A stretch of 64,000 bases of DNA. Origin: Caballeronia arvi (GTDB taxonomy: Bacteria; Pseudomonadota; Gammaproteobacteria; Burkholderiales; Burkholderiaceae). Location: positions 16,624 through 80,623 of the forward strand of contig NZ_FCOM02000038.1 in NCBI RefSeq assembly GCF_001544695.2. Reading direction: 5' to 3'. Position numbers and translations under genes: made by a program. The notes beneath the pieces are model-generated. The model was given only the letters and a program-made list of their open reading frames with translations, did not search any database and was not told the origin of the DNA. Positions 1 to 9,161 of the stretch are shown here, one piece after another (within the stretch, counting starts at the first letter, position 1; every line of letters begins with the position of its first letter).

Positions 1-1
1 A

Positions 2-1183
2 GGTATCTCGCGGCTTATAGAGATGGGCGTCCCGGTTAGCATCGTTCAGGAGTTCATCGCTGGTCACGCGACGGCAGTGATGACGCTCTACTACGCTAAG
101 GCAGAGCGAGCGGCTCTGAAGGAGAAGCTCACCGCGGCATTTAATGCTAAGGGTATCGTCGAAAGCTGGGACAGCCTTCGCCCAGCTCTCTCTTCAGCAA
201 CCGCTTTGTGGGTTGGTAACCCTCGCTACCGAACTATCAGAAGCGAAAGCCTGATGGAGCAATACGCCGGATGGCGCACAGTTCCTGGTGGTATCTGTCC
301 GCTAGGCGGGACTGCGTGCCAGATTGGCGGAGTGAGATCCGGTGGTGCGCTTGATCTCAACCTTGAAAAGTACGAGCCCGTCAATGGTGGGTGCGGTAAC
401 TGCCGGTTCTTCAGTACTGGGCCCGCGTTCTTGATACAACAAGCGCAGGCGATGAACGAACTCAGGCTAGAGCTTCGCATGCACGGCCGGTCCCGGAAAG
501 CGTTATACGAACATCTGTCCGAACTCGCGTGGAACGATACGGATCAGCTTCAGGTGGACGCACGTCGTAGACTTGCGTTCGATCGACAGGTCGTAAAGGA
601 GCAGATCGCAAGCATCGATCAGCGTTGCGAGCCGCTGGTGTTGGAGTGGTTCAACCGTTACATGATGTTTGAGGAATCGTCGAAGTTGTTAGACCAATGG
701 AAGCAGTTTGAGAAGGAGCATCGAAGCAATGACAGACCGCTGGTGCTACTGGCTGCAGCGGATAAACAACATATCGCAAGCGAGATCGATGTACGACTCG
801 AACGTGGTAGTGAGTTCGCCTTGGTGCGAGGGATATTGGAATCCGCGAACATACAAGGGGGGCTTGCTCGCGCCTCTCAACTGTCCAAGGACCGTTGTTG
901 CGAGTTCATGGACAAAATTCTGCGCCACGAAGCGTCAGAACATCTGCTCATGGACATTCCCGACGCGTCCAAGCGGTACGAAGCGGCGTGGCTTATGGCG
1001 AACATGGTTGAACAACTCGCCGGATCGACAGCCGTGCAAGCCTGCATCGATGACGACACTCCGCTACCCATTCGCGAAGAGCGACGTACTGAGTTTCGCG
1101 AATGGGCCAGTCATATTGTGGGAGAAGCCGTCCAGAAAGATCGTCGAATTAAGAGAAGCGGAAACTCGCTCTCGGCCGCATGA
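2..1183 (+). CDS. gmtZ: GmtZ-type recombinase of a gamma-mobile-trio, 5' end outside window
   Basis: The frame is open at the left edge with no start codon, so only the last 393 residues are visible. The first residues read like the end of a tyrosine recombinase: arginine-rich ISRLIEMG, then GHATAVMTLYY, which fits the conserved H and the nucleophilic Y. A long C-terminal extension follows with a cysteine cluster (CPLGGTAC about residue 98, CGNC about 130). This arrangement, directly followed by a GmtX-like gene, fits GmtZ of the gamma-mobile-trio, known as a mobility module of islands that carry defence and toxin cargo. The family assignment rests on recalled similarity. GmtY would lie upstream of the window. 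The stop overlaps the next frame (ATGA at 1180). Confidence 0.7.
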   Translation, partial: GISRLIEMGVPVSIVQEFIAGHATAVMTLYYAKAERAALKEKLTAAFNAKGIVESWDSLRPALSSATALWVGNPRYRTIRSESLMEQYAGWRTVPGGICPLGGTACQIGGVRSGGALDLNLEKYEPVNGGCGNCRFFSTGPAFLIQQAQAMNELRLELRMHGRSRKALYEHLSELAWNDTDQLQVDARRRLAFDRQVVKEQIASIDQRCEPLVLEWFNRYMMFEESSKLLDQWKQFEKEHRSNDRPLVLLAAADKQHIASEIDVRLERGSEFALVRGILESANIQGGLARASQLSKDRCCEFMDKILRHEASEHLLMDIPDASKRYEAAWLMANMVEQLAGSTAVQACIDDDTPLPIREERRTEFREWASHIVGEAVQKDRRIKRSGNSLSAA

Positions 1184-1197
1184 GATCAGGACCTGAT

Positions 1198-1902
1198 ATG
1201 TTGATCGAAAGCGCGGATCAAATTTACGGCCGGTTGATGTCCGAACTCGGCCCCAAGGCTCGTGCGAGCCTTGAGCGAATTCGGCAGGCCTGTGACAGCA
1301 TCGAAGTCGTTAGAGGCCTCATGAACTACAGTCGCGTCGCTGCGGCAACGACAGAGCGCTTCGGCGGTCCTAAGAAGCAAACCATCCAAAACAACCGTCA
1401 GCTCAAGGCGTACATCTCGCGTCGCATTCACGAATACAGTCTGGTAACGAAGCGCGTGTCTGAAGGGGTTGCCTCGACCGTAGGCGCCGCACGTGCACAA
1501 TACCCGTCGACTGATATCGATGCGAAGACGCGCGCCTACATAGACTTGCTCAGGGCTGACAACAAGCGCCTGCACGATGAAAATCTCCATCTGGGGCGGT
1601 TGCTTGAGCAGCAGACCGAGGCCTCGCCGATTTCTATAGACGATGCGATCCGGTCTGGTCCGTCCGAAGAACTCGCGCTTCAGATCTCGACGTCCTCTGA
1701 CCAACGATTGCCGCCATCAGTAAACGAACTTCTTCGACTGCTTCATTCGAGTCGCGACGAGAGATTGGAGGTCCAATCGCGCAATGATGATTCCACGCGG
1801 CTCACAAGCCTTAAGAACGGCATCGAACATGTGCTGCTTACTCCAGCACAGTGGAGCGAGGCCAGAACGTGGATGGCGCATATGTTGAAGGAGAGAGAAT
1901 AG
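1198..1902 (+). CDS. gmtX: GmtX, third protein of the gamma-mobile-trio
   Basis: A 234-residue helical protein with the typical opening (ADQIYGRLMSELG) and the stretch GGPKKQTIQNN, followed by a coiled-coil-like region near residues 120-140. GmtX always follows GmtZ in this trio; its biochemical role is not established. I chose the ATG at 1198 because AGGA lies 6 bases upstream. An ATG at 1180 overlaps the gmtZ stop and would add six residues. The last 65 bases overlap the 3' end of the convergent recombinase gene on the other strand. Confidence 0.65.
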   Translation: MLIESADQIYGRLMSELGPKARASLERIRQACDSIEVVRGLMNYSRVAAATTERFGGPKKQTIQNNRQLKAYISRRIHEYSLVTKRVSEGVASTVGAARAQYPSTDIDAKTRAYIDLLRADNKRLHDENLHLGRLLEQQTEASPISIDDAIRSGPSEELALQISTSSDQRLPPSVNELLRLLHSSRDERLEVQSRNDDSTRLTSLKNGIEHVLLTPAQWSEARTWMAHMLKERE

Positions 1903-3619
1903 GTTCATTGCACCAAGATCTGTTGGCCGTCAAAGCGGGCCAAGATCTGGCAACGCCAAACGCAGCCGTTATCTGCTGAACACGCGTCGTCTCATCACTG
2001 TGCACGTATATTGATGTTGTTGAGATAGACGCGTGTCGAAGATTATCGCGCACGGTAGTGAGTTCGGCGCCGTGCGCAAGCCCGTAGGTCGCGTGCGTAT
2101 GCCGCATCCAGTGCGGGCTCGCGCGCCGCAACTTCCCTGCAAGTATTGTGTGATCAGCTTCGATCAGATGGGCCGCCTGGTGGAAGAATCGCCGCAATAT
2201 AGCCCACAGTCGCTCACCGCTGATAGGCTCGACCGATTGGCCATTAAGACGTCCAATAATTAAAGTCTCGGCACGCCACCGCTCCGGCGCCACGGGCAGT
2301 CCTCTTGCGAGCAAGTACTGCGTTAGCGCGCCCCACGCCAAAGGCGGTAAGACAACCTTGTCTCTCTTGCCTCCCTTCCCAGTCACCATCAACCAGTGTT
2401 CGCCCCTCGCGTTGCTTCTGATGTGCCCGAGGGTCGCTCCCACCAGTTCGCTTGACCGTAGTCCTGTCGCGAATCCGAAATCGAGTAGGAAACGCAGACG
2501 CTGTGCCGCGGATGTCTGCCACCCGTTGGACCATTCGATACCGTCCGCTAACGTTCTGAGCAACATCCATTCGCCCGTGGTGAAAGCCCGAGCCGTGTCG
2601 ATCGAGTTCGAACGCGCACCCCTGCGAACCCTCACTCCTGAGAAGGGATTCGCAACCACGTACCGCTGTTCGATGAGCCACCGAAATAAGCCTGCGAGGA
2701 TGGCGATCGCCTGCGCGATCGATCGGTCCGACAAGCTACCTTCGAACGGTCGCCAGTCTGGAGATCTGCGAGATCTCGTTGGTCCAACCCATCGGTCGCG
2801 CGGTACCGGCCGTCGAAGAAACGAACGAAACGCTATGGCATCCTCGGTAGTGAGCGAAGATAGCGCTCGTTGACGCTCGACAACGGCCCATAGGATTAGA
2901 CGCTCGGCCTCCTTCCGATAGGTGCGCTGCGTCGCCGAGGATTCGTGCAGCGAAATCCATGCTTGCACAGCTTCATAGTCATTGCTCGCGTCGAGAACAC
3001 ACGTTGGCAACGGTGCTCTGAAGGTTCTAAATGACCCGTCCAATTCCCTCGGCAGGTAGAGATGTTCCCAAGGGGTGATGCGACTGCCCCGCTCCGCAGC
3101 AATCAGCGCACGAGCACGCTCAGTAAGGCACGGATGTTCTGCGAAGAACATCTCGATTCTCCGGGCGCTTTCTATCCCCAGCCCAGGGATCACCGTCCAC
3201 CATTGCCTGCGTCTGGGAATACGCACAGTCAAGTCCGCGAGCGTGCGGATCCCAAACGCATGCAGTACGCGCGCCGATCTCTGAGACAGCCACTGCTCCA
3301 CTCGATCAGTAATCTGTGGTGAAGCGATTGGCGCATGACGCAGAGCATCTATGGCTGACGCGATCGCCTTCGCCCGGTGCGTACGTCCGACGGACGGATG
3401 CATGATCAGTGGGATTAGGTCGGTTCGGCCCACATGTAGGGCGAAGGCAGCGAGTGCGCGCCGAATCTCACCCAACACACCTCGCGCCGAGCGCCCCTGC
3501 CGTACGGCGTCTGGCAAGAAGCGAACGACTGCCGCACGGGAGCTGAAGCCGCCGAACCAAGCGCGCAGGGCCGCAAGTGAGTCAGCATCCGGAAACGCGA
3601 CGGACGTCGAGCCGCTCAT
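1838..3619 (-). CDS. Large tyrosine recombinase (site-specific integrase)
   Basis: A 593-residue integrase. Residues 1-200 resemble the extra N-terminal repeat domain (DUF3701 type) of some beta-proteobacterial plasmid integrases. A SAM-like core-binding domain follows at about 225-320. The catalytic set is complete: R388 (ATGLRSSE), K about 418, H503/R506 (HWMRH), H529 (LRHAS) and Y538 (SIYVHSD). The start ATG has GGGAG 5 bases upstream. It should cut and rejoin DNA at an att or resolution site. It is convergent with gmtX and overlaps it by 65 bases, so the two recombinase modules probably have different origins. No att site was recognised nearby. Confidence 0.85.
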   Translation of the reverse strand: MSGSTSVAFPDADSLAALRAWFGGFSSRAAVVRFLPDAVRQGRSARGVLGEIRRALAAFALHVGRTDLIPLIMHPSVGRTHRAKAIASAIDALRHAPIASPQITDRVEQWLSQRSARVLHAFGIRTLADLTVRIPRRRQWWTVIPGLGIESARRIEMFFAEHPCLTERARALIAAERGSRITPWEHLYLPRELDGSFRTFRAPLPTCVLDASNDYEAVQAWISLHESSATQRTYRKEAERLILWAVVERQRALSSLTTEDAIAFRSFLRRPVPRDRWVGPTRSRRSPDWRPFEGSLSDRSIAQAIAILAGLFRWLIEQRYVVANPFSGVRVRRGARSNSIDTARAFTTGEWMLLRTLADGIEWSNGWQTSAAQRLRFLLDFGFATGLRSSELVGATLGHIRSNARGEHWLMVTGKGGKRDKVVLPPLAWGALTQYLLARGLPVAPERWRAETLIIGRLNGQSVEPISGERLWAILRRFFHQAAHLIEADHTILAGKLRRASPHWMRHTHATYGLAHGAELTTVRDNLRHASISTTSIYVHSDETTRVQQITAAFGVARSWPALTANRSWCNEPILSPSTYAPSTFWPRSTVLE

Positions 3620-3880
3620 GGAGGCTCCCTTGAATTCGATGAAGCGCAGTTTGCTCCAGAATCGGCGCTATTGCGATCAAAACTCTTATCTGAATGTCGT
3701 GAGGCGTCGACCAGTGATATCGAACGCGTGCATCGCCGGTACGAACGGGCTCTGTGGACAGAGGTGAGCTTTTACGGGTGGACGCCGATCGGCACGATTG
3801 TTAATTGCGGACCGCGACGGTTAGGATGTGTCTCCCACGTGACAGGTACAAGTGTCTGTCGAAATCGGGATATATACCGT

Positions 3881-4984
3881 TCACCACGCCCAGTACCGCC
3901 GCCTGCTCGCACTTGAGTTTGTACGTCGTTCACGGCAATCGGTATAGCGGCTCGGTGCAACAACGACTCGCGTCGCCAAACTATAGGTGTCTGCCTGGAT
4001 GCGCGTGTAGCCCGCATCGCTCAGCGTTCGTCCAACCAACTCCCGGCGCGACATGTCCCACTGGATCGCGAGCAGATAGTTGCGAAAGTCGTTGAGCGGA
4101 CGAAGATGCCCGTACTGCTCATCTTCGATCATCGCTTCGAGCGACTTGTCGCGATCACCGGCAACACAACAAAACGCGCAGCCGAAACGGCTTTGACACG
4201 CAGCACGCGCTCCTGACTCACCCAATACCACGCCGCAGGTTCCGCGGTTGCCGGCGCGGTAGATCTCCGACAGCCGGTGGATCGTGGCAGGCAACAGGGG
4301 CGAAGCAAGCGGCAAGCTTGTCGGATTGGCCAAGAGTGCAAGCATCGTCCAGACATCATCGGACGACCAATCAGCAAGGGGGCTCAGAGTCAGGCCACCG
4401 CCTCGATTCCGAACCGCAACATAGGCCGAGTCTTTCCGCTCTTCCATTGCTATGGATCGCGAAGTACTTTCGTCCTTGCGCAGCCCAAGCACAGTGATGA
4501 CTTCGCGAGCGCCCTCGGTTCCCGCGCGGCGTTCGAGCAGCGTCCGCAAGCGTCCTCCTGGCCTAACTCTCCAGCTGTCGGCGCACGCACGCGTGCGTCT
4601 GCCGTCGCGCACACCATTCTCTGGGGTACGCACTAACGTCCCACGGCCAATCGTTGAAACCACGAACTGACTCGCGAGCGACGGCTTCGTCACATGGATC
4701 TCGACCGGCAACGCCGACTCCTCAATGTACATATGTAGTTCATCGAGGACCGAATGCAGGAAGTTAGCGATGGTCGGATTTTCAATTGTCGTGTCCGCCG
4801 ATTGGATGTGGTGGTGGCTGATCGACGACCGGTTGGCACGTCGGATCGCTTCGAGCATCAGAACTAAGGTGCAAGTGCTGTCTTTACCGCCGCTATACCC
4901 GCAGCTCAGGCTATAGCCTTGATCGACGTAGCGCTGCATGACGTTGATCGCGGCGTCCATCTTCAAGAGAATTTCCTTTTCCAT
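3881..4984 (-). CDS. DndC-like PP-loop (PAPS reductase family) protein
   Basis: A 367-residue protein with the PP-loop ATP-binding motif SGGKDST at residues 31-37, GLRKDESTSR in the middle and a C-terminal cysteine cluster (C250, C263, SRFGCAFCC at 266-273, then DKSLEAMIE). That cluster closely follows DndC, which activates sulfur in DNA phosphorothioation and binds an Fe-S cluster. No DndA, DndB, DndD or DndE is present here, so phosphorothioation is not proven. The ATG at 4984 was chosen because GGAG lies 7 bases upstream; a TTG at 5056 would overlap the upstream gene. A perfect 10-bp leader hairpin (5014-5040) precedes it. It shares an operon with the transglycosylase-like gene. Confidence 0.75.
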   Translation of the reverse strand: MEKEILLKMDAAINVMQRYVDQGYSLSCGYSGGKDSTCTLVLMLEAIRRANRSSISHHHIQSADTTIENPTIANFLHSVLDELHMYIEESALPVEIHVTKPSLASQFVVSTIGRGTLVRTPENGVRDGRRTRACADSWRVRPGGRLRTLLERRAGTEGAREVITVLGLRKDESTSRSIAMEERKDSAYVAVRNRGGGLTLSPLADWSSDDVWTMLALLANPTSLPLASPLLPATIHRLSEIYRAGNRGTCGVVLGESGARAACQSRFGCAFCCVAGDRDKSLEAMIEDEQYGHLRPLNDFRNYLLAIQWDMSRRELVGRTLSDAGYTRIQADTYSLATRVVVAPSRYTDCRERRTNSSASRRRYWAW

Positions 4985-5013
4985 CCTTGCGCTCCAGAGA
5001 AAAGCAGGGACGC

Positions 5014-5040
5014 CCCTTTCGGGATGCGCTCCCGAAAGGG
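5014..5040 (-). promoter_or_regulatory. Leader hairpin before the DndC-like gene
   Basis: Perfect 10-bp stem (ccctttcggg / cccgaaaggg) with a 7-base loop, followed on the minus strand by a pyrimidine run and the GGAG of the next gene. One of the recurring gene-leader hairpins of this element. Confidence 0.6.
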
Positions 5041-5052
5041 TCAATGGGTGAA

Positions 5053-5867
5053 TCAAATCAGATCATCAGCCGTCGCACGTTGTGCCTCTTCAAGACCATC
5101 ATGCGCCGCTGCGAACATGTCGGCTTGCCGCGTTGCGCGATCCAGCCGCGGAAGCGTTTTCGCATACCGGCTCACGCTGGGACCGTCGAAGCTGTCCGCA
5201 CCGGCTGCCGCACAGATGCGGATGCGCCGCGCCGAGTTCACGCGACCAACGTGCAGATAGCAATGACGTCGGCGTGCGAGCGATCCCCACACGTGCGCCG
5301 TCTGCTCCTTCCATTCCGTTGAACCGCCCACGAATATGCCAACGGCAGGGGACAGGAGAGAGGCAACATCGTTGACCTGCATGCCGTTCTGAACTGCGAT
5401 CAGCATCCGACATGGCATGCCGCGCAAGCGCTGCAGCCACTTCAACGAGTAGTCAAGCGAGGCCAAGCCGCCCATAACGATGTCTGGAAGGACGAGCCAG
5501 TCGGCCCGTTCGCCCAGCCGTTCAACGGCGACCGAAAACGCATACTCGTCGAATGGCGCGCCTTGCTGGTACGCCGTCCACGCGCCGTTGTCCAACGCAT
5601 AGCGGCGAAAGCCCTCGGTACGCAATTCGCCTTTGGCCGAGATCAACAAGCGCCAATCTGCCCCCTGCAGTGCCGCCAGGTTGCGGCGGTGCCGGTGCGG
5701 CTGGCATAACCGACGATCGGCTGCCGGTGCATTGCAATCCGCTCCTCGATTTCCGGGTCGTCATCGGCAGAACCATCGACGCCGTGATAGTCCGCGTAAG
5801 CCATCAGTGCTTGTGCATAGCCGGTTTTCTGGCCACTGGCGTATTGCTCGAGCCACGGCGGGATCAT
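5053..5867 (-). pseudogene. Transglycosylase-like (TGT/DpdA-like) protein, interrupted by a one-base frameshift
   Basis: Two frames join naturally. Frame A starts at ATG 5867 and reads to 5643, holding HRQPIVGYASRTGT. Frame B reads on from about 5690 as RRNLAALQGADWRLLISAKG and ends at 5053. One extra base near 5688-5697 would give a single protein of about 271 codons (815 bases, one short of a multiple of three). Frame B alone has only a TTG start at 5649. Motifs ALDNGAW, LPDIVMGG, AVQNGM, GIFVGGSTEWK and GADSFDG fit a TIM-barrel tRNA-guanine-transglycosylase fold such as the phage DNA transglycosylase DpdA. This is a fold-level inference. The start overlaps the upstream stop (ATGA). Confidence 0.5.
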
Positions 5868-6238
5868 TGCGGCCCCCTGTTGCGGGGTTGCACTCTGCCG
5901 CCGATGATCACGAACGCCTTGGTATTGATGTTCCGGACCCACGGTCGGACTTCTCCGGCGTGTGTCGGTGTGCCGGCGATGTAGTCGATCGCAGCTTCCA
6001 AGTTGGCGAACTGTTCCGGCGATGCGCCGAGCTTTGCTGCTTCAAACATCGAAACACTCCACAGAAACGTGCGGAGCGACCCAGCGGGTCGCTTGCCCGC
6101 AGGGATTGAAAAAGAGAGTTGGCAGCTATCAGGCGCCGCTTTCTCGGGCACCTTCACGTTCTGCCACCAGCGAACGCCCGAAGGTAGCTCTCTGATGAAC
6201 GCAAACACATCAGCCTCTACCCGAGCGAGCTCGATCAC
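5864..6238 (-). CDS. Hypothetical protein
   Basis: A 124-residue soluble protein with no family I recognise. Tryptophan- and proline-rich stretches lie near residues 20-60 (VRWWQNV, GKRPAGS). I place the start at GTG 6238, which has AAGGA four bases upstream; the frame also allows a TTG at 6256. Its stop overlaps the start of the next gene, so it is probably co-translated with the transglycosylase-like gene. Confidence 0.5.
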   Translation of the reverse strand: MIELARVEADVFAFIRELPSGVRWWQNVKVPEKAAPDSCQLSFSIPAGKRPAGSLRTFLWSVSMFEAAKLGASPEQFANLEAAIDYIAGTPTHAGEVRPWVRNINTKAFVIIGGRVQPRNRGPQ

Positions 6239-6252
6239 GGAGTCCTTAAAAA

Positions 6253-6525
6253 TCAACGACTGGAGGTAGACGACATTTCGAGCGCGGACGCACCGTGTTT
6301 TTCAGCGATGCGGGTCAGCGTTTCGAATGCATCGATCAGCTCCGCATGGAACTGTTTGGCGTCAGCGGCGAGGCGCAACGATACGTCCGCATCGCCAATT
6401 GCGCCTAACACCGCATCGCATTGTGCTTGCGTGTCCTCAGGCCCGTACTGCTCGGGCTCAATCCAGCTTCGTCTCACCATGTCATTGAGAATATCGTCGA
6501 CGAAGTCAGTACATGAGTAGGCCAT
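6253..6525 (-). CDS. Hypothetical protein
   Basis: A 90-residue acidic, helical protein without a recognised domain. The ATG has GGGAG upstream. It lies first in a run of small genes that leads into the transglycosylase-like and DndC-like genes, so it may belong to the same operon. Confidence 0.55.
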   Translation of the reverse strand: MAYSCTDFVDDILNDMVRRSWIEPEQYGPEDTQAQCDAVLGAIGDADVSLRLAADAKQFHAELIDAFETLTRIAEKHGASALEMSSTSSR

Positions 6526-6560
6526 GAAAGGCTCCCGTTAAGTCAGATGAAGGGGCGTTG

Positions 6561-6740
6561 TCAAATGCGACGCAGACGGCCGGTATCGAAAGCAGACGCG
6601 CGACGCAGGTACGGCGGACGCGGCTGCTGAGACTGCGCGGTAGCCGGTGCAACTGGTTGCGCCGGCGGCAGGCAAGGCACCGCGTTCGAGTGAAAGGGAC
6701 TGCCGGCTGCCGCGAGCAGGAGCATCAAGAGATTTGCCAT
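6561..6740 (-). CDS. Possible small exported protein
   Basis: A 59-residue frame that starts ANLLMLLLAAAG, which looks like a signal peptide or membrane anchor, and continues as a proline-, alanine- and arginine-rich tail. No clear ribosome binding site precedes the ATG, so the call is weak. It fills most of the gap between the SbcC-like gene and the next operon. Confidence 0.3.
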   Translation of the reverse strand: MANLLMLLLAAAGSPFHSNAVPCLPPAQPVAPATAQSQQPRPPYLRRASAFDTGRLRRI

Positions 6741-6783
6741 GAGAGATGAGCGCCAAGCGACGCGAGAAAGGAGGAAACGAGAA

Positions 6784-6815
6784 GCGCCCCCCTGCTGGGG
6801 TCCCCTGAGGGGGGC
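6784..6815 (-). promoter_or_regulatory. Nested GC hairpin after the SbcC-like gene
   Basis: A nested palindrome of C and G runs (gcccccct..aggggggc enclosing ggggtcccc) lies just after the SbcC-like stop. It could end transcription or act as a leader for the genes below it. It resembles the gene-leader hairpins of this element. Confidence 0.4.
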
Positions 6816-6839
6816 GACTCCCCAGAGGGTTAAGAGAAA

Positions 6840-9161
6840 TCAGGCGGCAAGCGCGTGAACGTCGATGACAGCATCTGCTTCGGCGACGAGCTCGGGCGTC
6901 TGCGAGATAAAGAACTCCCGCTGGTACCTGCCCTGCCGAAGCACTTCGCGCTTCATGCTCATGAACTGCACTTTGCGCTGCGGATCGAGAGGACCGTCCG
7001 ACTCGTCACTGAACAAGGTCTGATACGGCTGACCGGCGTTCTGTGCGAGATACAGCGCGATGCCGCGCGTCAGGCACTCGTTGATCCACACCTTCTGGCC
7101 GCCCGACATCACCGAAACCGACTTGCTAGTGTCGGCATCAGCGTCGTGGACGAGGATCTCGAAGCCTTCACGCAACTCACCATTGGCGAGCGCGCGTTGC
7201 GTGCGGATCTCAACAGTGAAGCGCATGCCGTAACAAGCGAGCAAGAGCTCGTTGACCGTATGCGTGAGCGCGGGGCCGGCATCGTCGATGGTGAGTGCTA
7301 CCACCCCGTCGTTGCCGAGTCCTTTCGCCAGCAGCTTCCACTGGGCGATCTCATCAGACAAGCGATCCGCGCGTGATTGCGTCGCGGAGAACTTCTCCAA
7401 CTCGACCACCAACGCCTCGCCCTCCGCCTGCAGGACGCTTTGCGAACGGATCAATGCTTCGATCCGCCCATCAAACGCTGCGACGGCTTCGCGATTTGCG
7501 GCGCGGTCCCGGTCCAGCTTCGCGATCGCGGCCGTCACATCGACGGCTGCAAGTCGCGTCGCCTCGTCGGCAATGCGCGCCAGCTCCTCTGTCATGCGAG
7601 CCTTTTCGGACTCGTACTTGGCGGACCGCGTGGCCCCTTCCTCGCCGATCGAACGCAACTCTGCCTGTGCGGCTTCCAGTCCCGAGTCCGCCGCGTCCAG
7701 AAGCGGCCTGCTTGCAGCCAACTCGGTCGCTACCTGCAACGCCCGGCGAAGCTGTGCGACTGCATCAGTCACGGCCAACATCTCGACGCGCTTTGCCGCC
7801 AACTCAGCCGGCACCGTCCCCAAGCCTTCGGCTTGCGCCTTCTTCTCACGATACTTGGCTCGAAGATCGGCGACCGAAATGCGTTGCGCCTCAGCTTGCG
7901 TCTTGGCCTGCAAGGCCTGCGTCAGCAAAGGACACTGAGCGTGCATCGCATGCCCAACACACGGAACCTGGTCGACCACAGCCGCCTGCTTACTCAGCGT
8001 GTCGAAATGCGCCGCCTTGGTCGTACCCTCGCTCATCATGCTCGAGAGTGAGACGCTCAAAGTGCTGAGCGTTGCGTTCTTCACTTCAAGCTCGGCAATG
8101 TCACGCTGCAGAGGACTGAACTTCGCCTCCTCACGCGCGATCGCCAGCTCAGCCTCTTCGCGCTTCGCGGCCGCACCCAGGATGGCATCTCGACGAGCGA
8201 GCGTTGCCTGGTGCGTCACGATCGTCCGATTAAGCAAGGTGACGCGTTGCAGACTTCGAGCGACAGCAGCTTGCTCGTCGCCAGCAGCGTTTCGCGATGC
8301 CTTATTCAGATCTTCCCGGCGGACGCCAAGTTCACGTAGACGCGCTTCGACCGAAGCGGACTCGCTTTGCTTCGCGGCAAGCGTGGCCCGCTCCTGACCA
8401 AGCTTGTTGGCTTGCGCAAGCGCTGCCTCGCGTTGCTTACGTGCTGCACGCAAAGCGTCGCCTTGACTCACGATCGACTGCTCAACCTCGACTTTGCGCT
8501 GTCGCTTACCCGCAAGCCTCGCAAGTTCCGACTGAATGCCATCGAGCGACTTCCCGAGCAGCTTCGCGACATCGCCCGCTTTCGCCGACAACGCCTTCAG
8601 ATGATCGATGCCGAGCAACTCTGCCAGAAGCGTCTTGATTTCTCCCGCGCCGTACGATGCAAGCGGCCGGCGATTCTGTGCCGAGAAGACGCTGGTGAAA
8701 AACGTTTCGAGCGAACCGTTGATCGCCTCCACACAGCGGTTATACGACTCCGCTTTGCCGTCCGACACCGTGCCGTCTGGCAGCGATACAGGACGCCACG
8801 CGCCATCCATGCCGCGGTAGGCGACGTAGTATTCCGCCTTGCCAGTCTTTCCGGGCTTGCGGAAGATGAACGAGGATCGGTAGCGAATGCCATCGTGCTC
8901 CCATTCGAGTTCTTTCAATGCATTGGTGCCACAGATGTGATCCCAATACGAGAAAGCATCGACAGAGAGTTTCGATGCGCGCGACGGCATGATCGCATAC
9001 GGGTGCAAATTGTCCATGATCGTCGTCTTTCCGGCCCCGTTCGGGCCGGTCAACGCGATCAGTCCATCCGGCAGCGATTCCAGATCGAGCGTGATGCTCT
9101 CCCGCTTCATTCCATCGCGGACGCCGACAAAGCCTTCGAGGGTCAGTTTCAGAGGCCGCAT
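6840..9161 (-). CDS. SbcC/Rad50-like ATPase subunit
   Basis: A 773-residue SMC-type ATPase. Walker A is at residues 39-46 (GPNGAGKTT), long coiled coils fill the middle, and the C-terminus has the signature SGGQKVW and a Walker B-like LFSDESDGPLD. SbcC works with the SbcD nuclease on hairpins and DNA ends. The usual CxxC zinc hook at the coiled-coil tip is not evident; a wider C-x8-C (PCVGHAMHAQC) stands near its place. The gene overlaps the upstream 179-residue gene by 13 bases and follows the SbcD-like gene, so the pair is probably co-expressed. Replicon-borne copies may help repair or recombination of the element. Confidence 0.75.
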   Translation of the reverse strand: MRPLKLTLEGFVGVRDGMKRESITLDLESLPDGLIALTGPNGAGKTTIMDNLHPYAIMPSRASKLSVDAFSYWDHICGTNALKELEWEHDGIRYRSSFIFRKPGKTGKAEYYVAYRGMDGAWRPVSLPDGTVSDGKAESYNRCVEAINGSLETFFTSVFSAQNRRPLASYGAGEIKTLLAELLGIDHLKALSAKAGDVAKLLGKSLDGIQSELARLAGKRQRKVEVEQSIVSQGDALRAARKQREAALAQANKLGQERATLAAKQSESASVEARLRELGVRREDLNKASRNAAGDEQAAVARSLQRVTLLNRTIVTHQATLARRDAILGAAAKREEAELAIAREEAKFSPLQRDIAELEVKNATLSTLSVSLSSMMSEGTTKAAHFDTLSKQAAVVDQVPCVGHAMHAQCPLLTQALQAKTQAEAQRISVADLRAKYREKKAQAEGLGTVPAELAAKRVEMLAVTDAVAQLRRALQVATELAASRPLLDAADSGLEAAQAELRSIGEEGATRSAKYESEKARMTEELARIADEATRLAAVDVTAAIAKLDRDRAANREAVAAFDGRIEALIRSQSVLQAEGEALVVELEKFSATQSRADRLSDEIAQWKLLAKGLGNDGVVALTIDDAGPALTHTVNELLLACYGMRFTVEIRTQRALANGELREGFEILVHDADADTSKSVSVMSGGQKVWINECLTRGIALYLAQNAGQPYQTLFSDESDGPLDPQRKVQFMSMKREVLRQGRYQREFFISQTPELVAEADAVIDVHALAA

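Noticed and set aside
5054..5056. TTG start for the DndC-like gene, overlapping the upstream stop
   Set aside because: The ATG at 4984 has a strong GGAG and lies just after the leader hairpin, which would otherwise be inside the gene.
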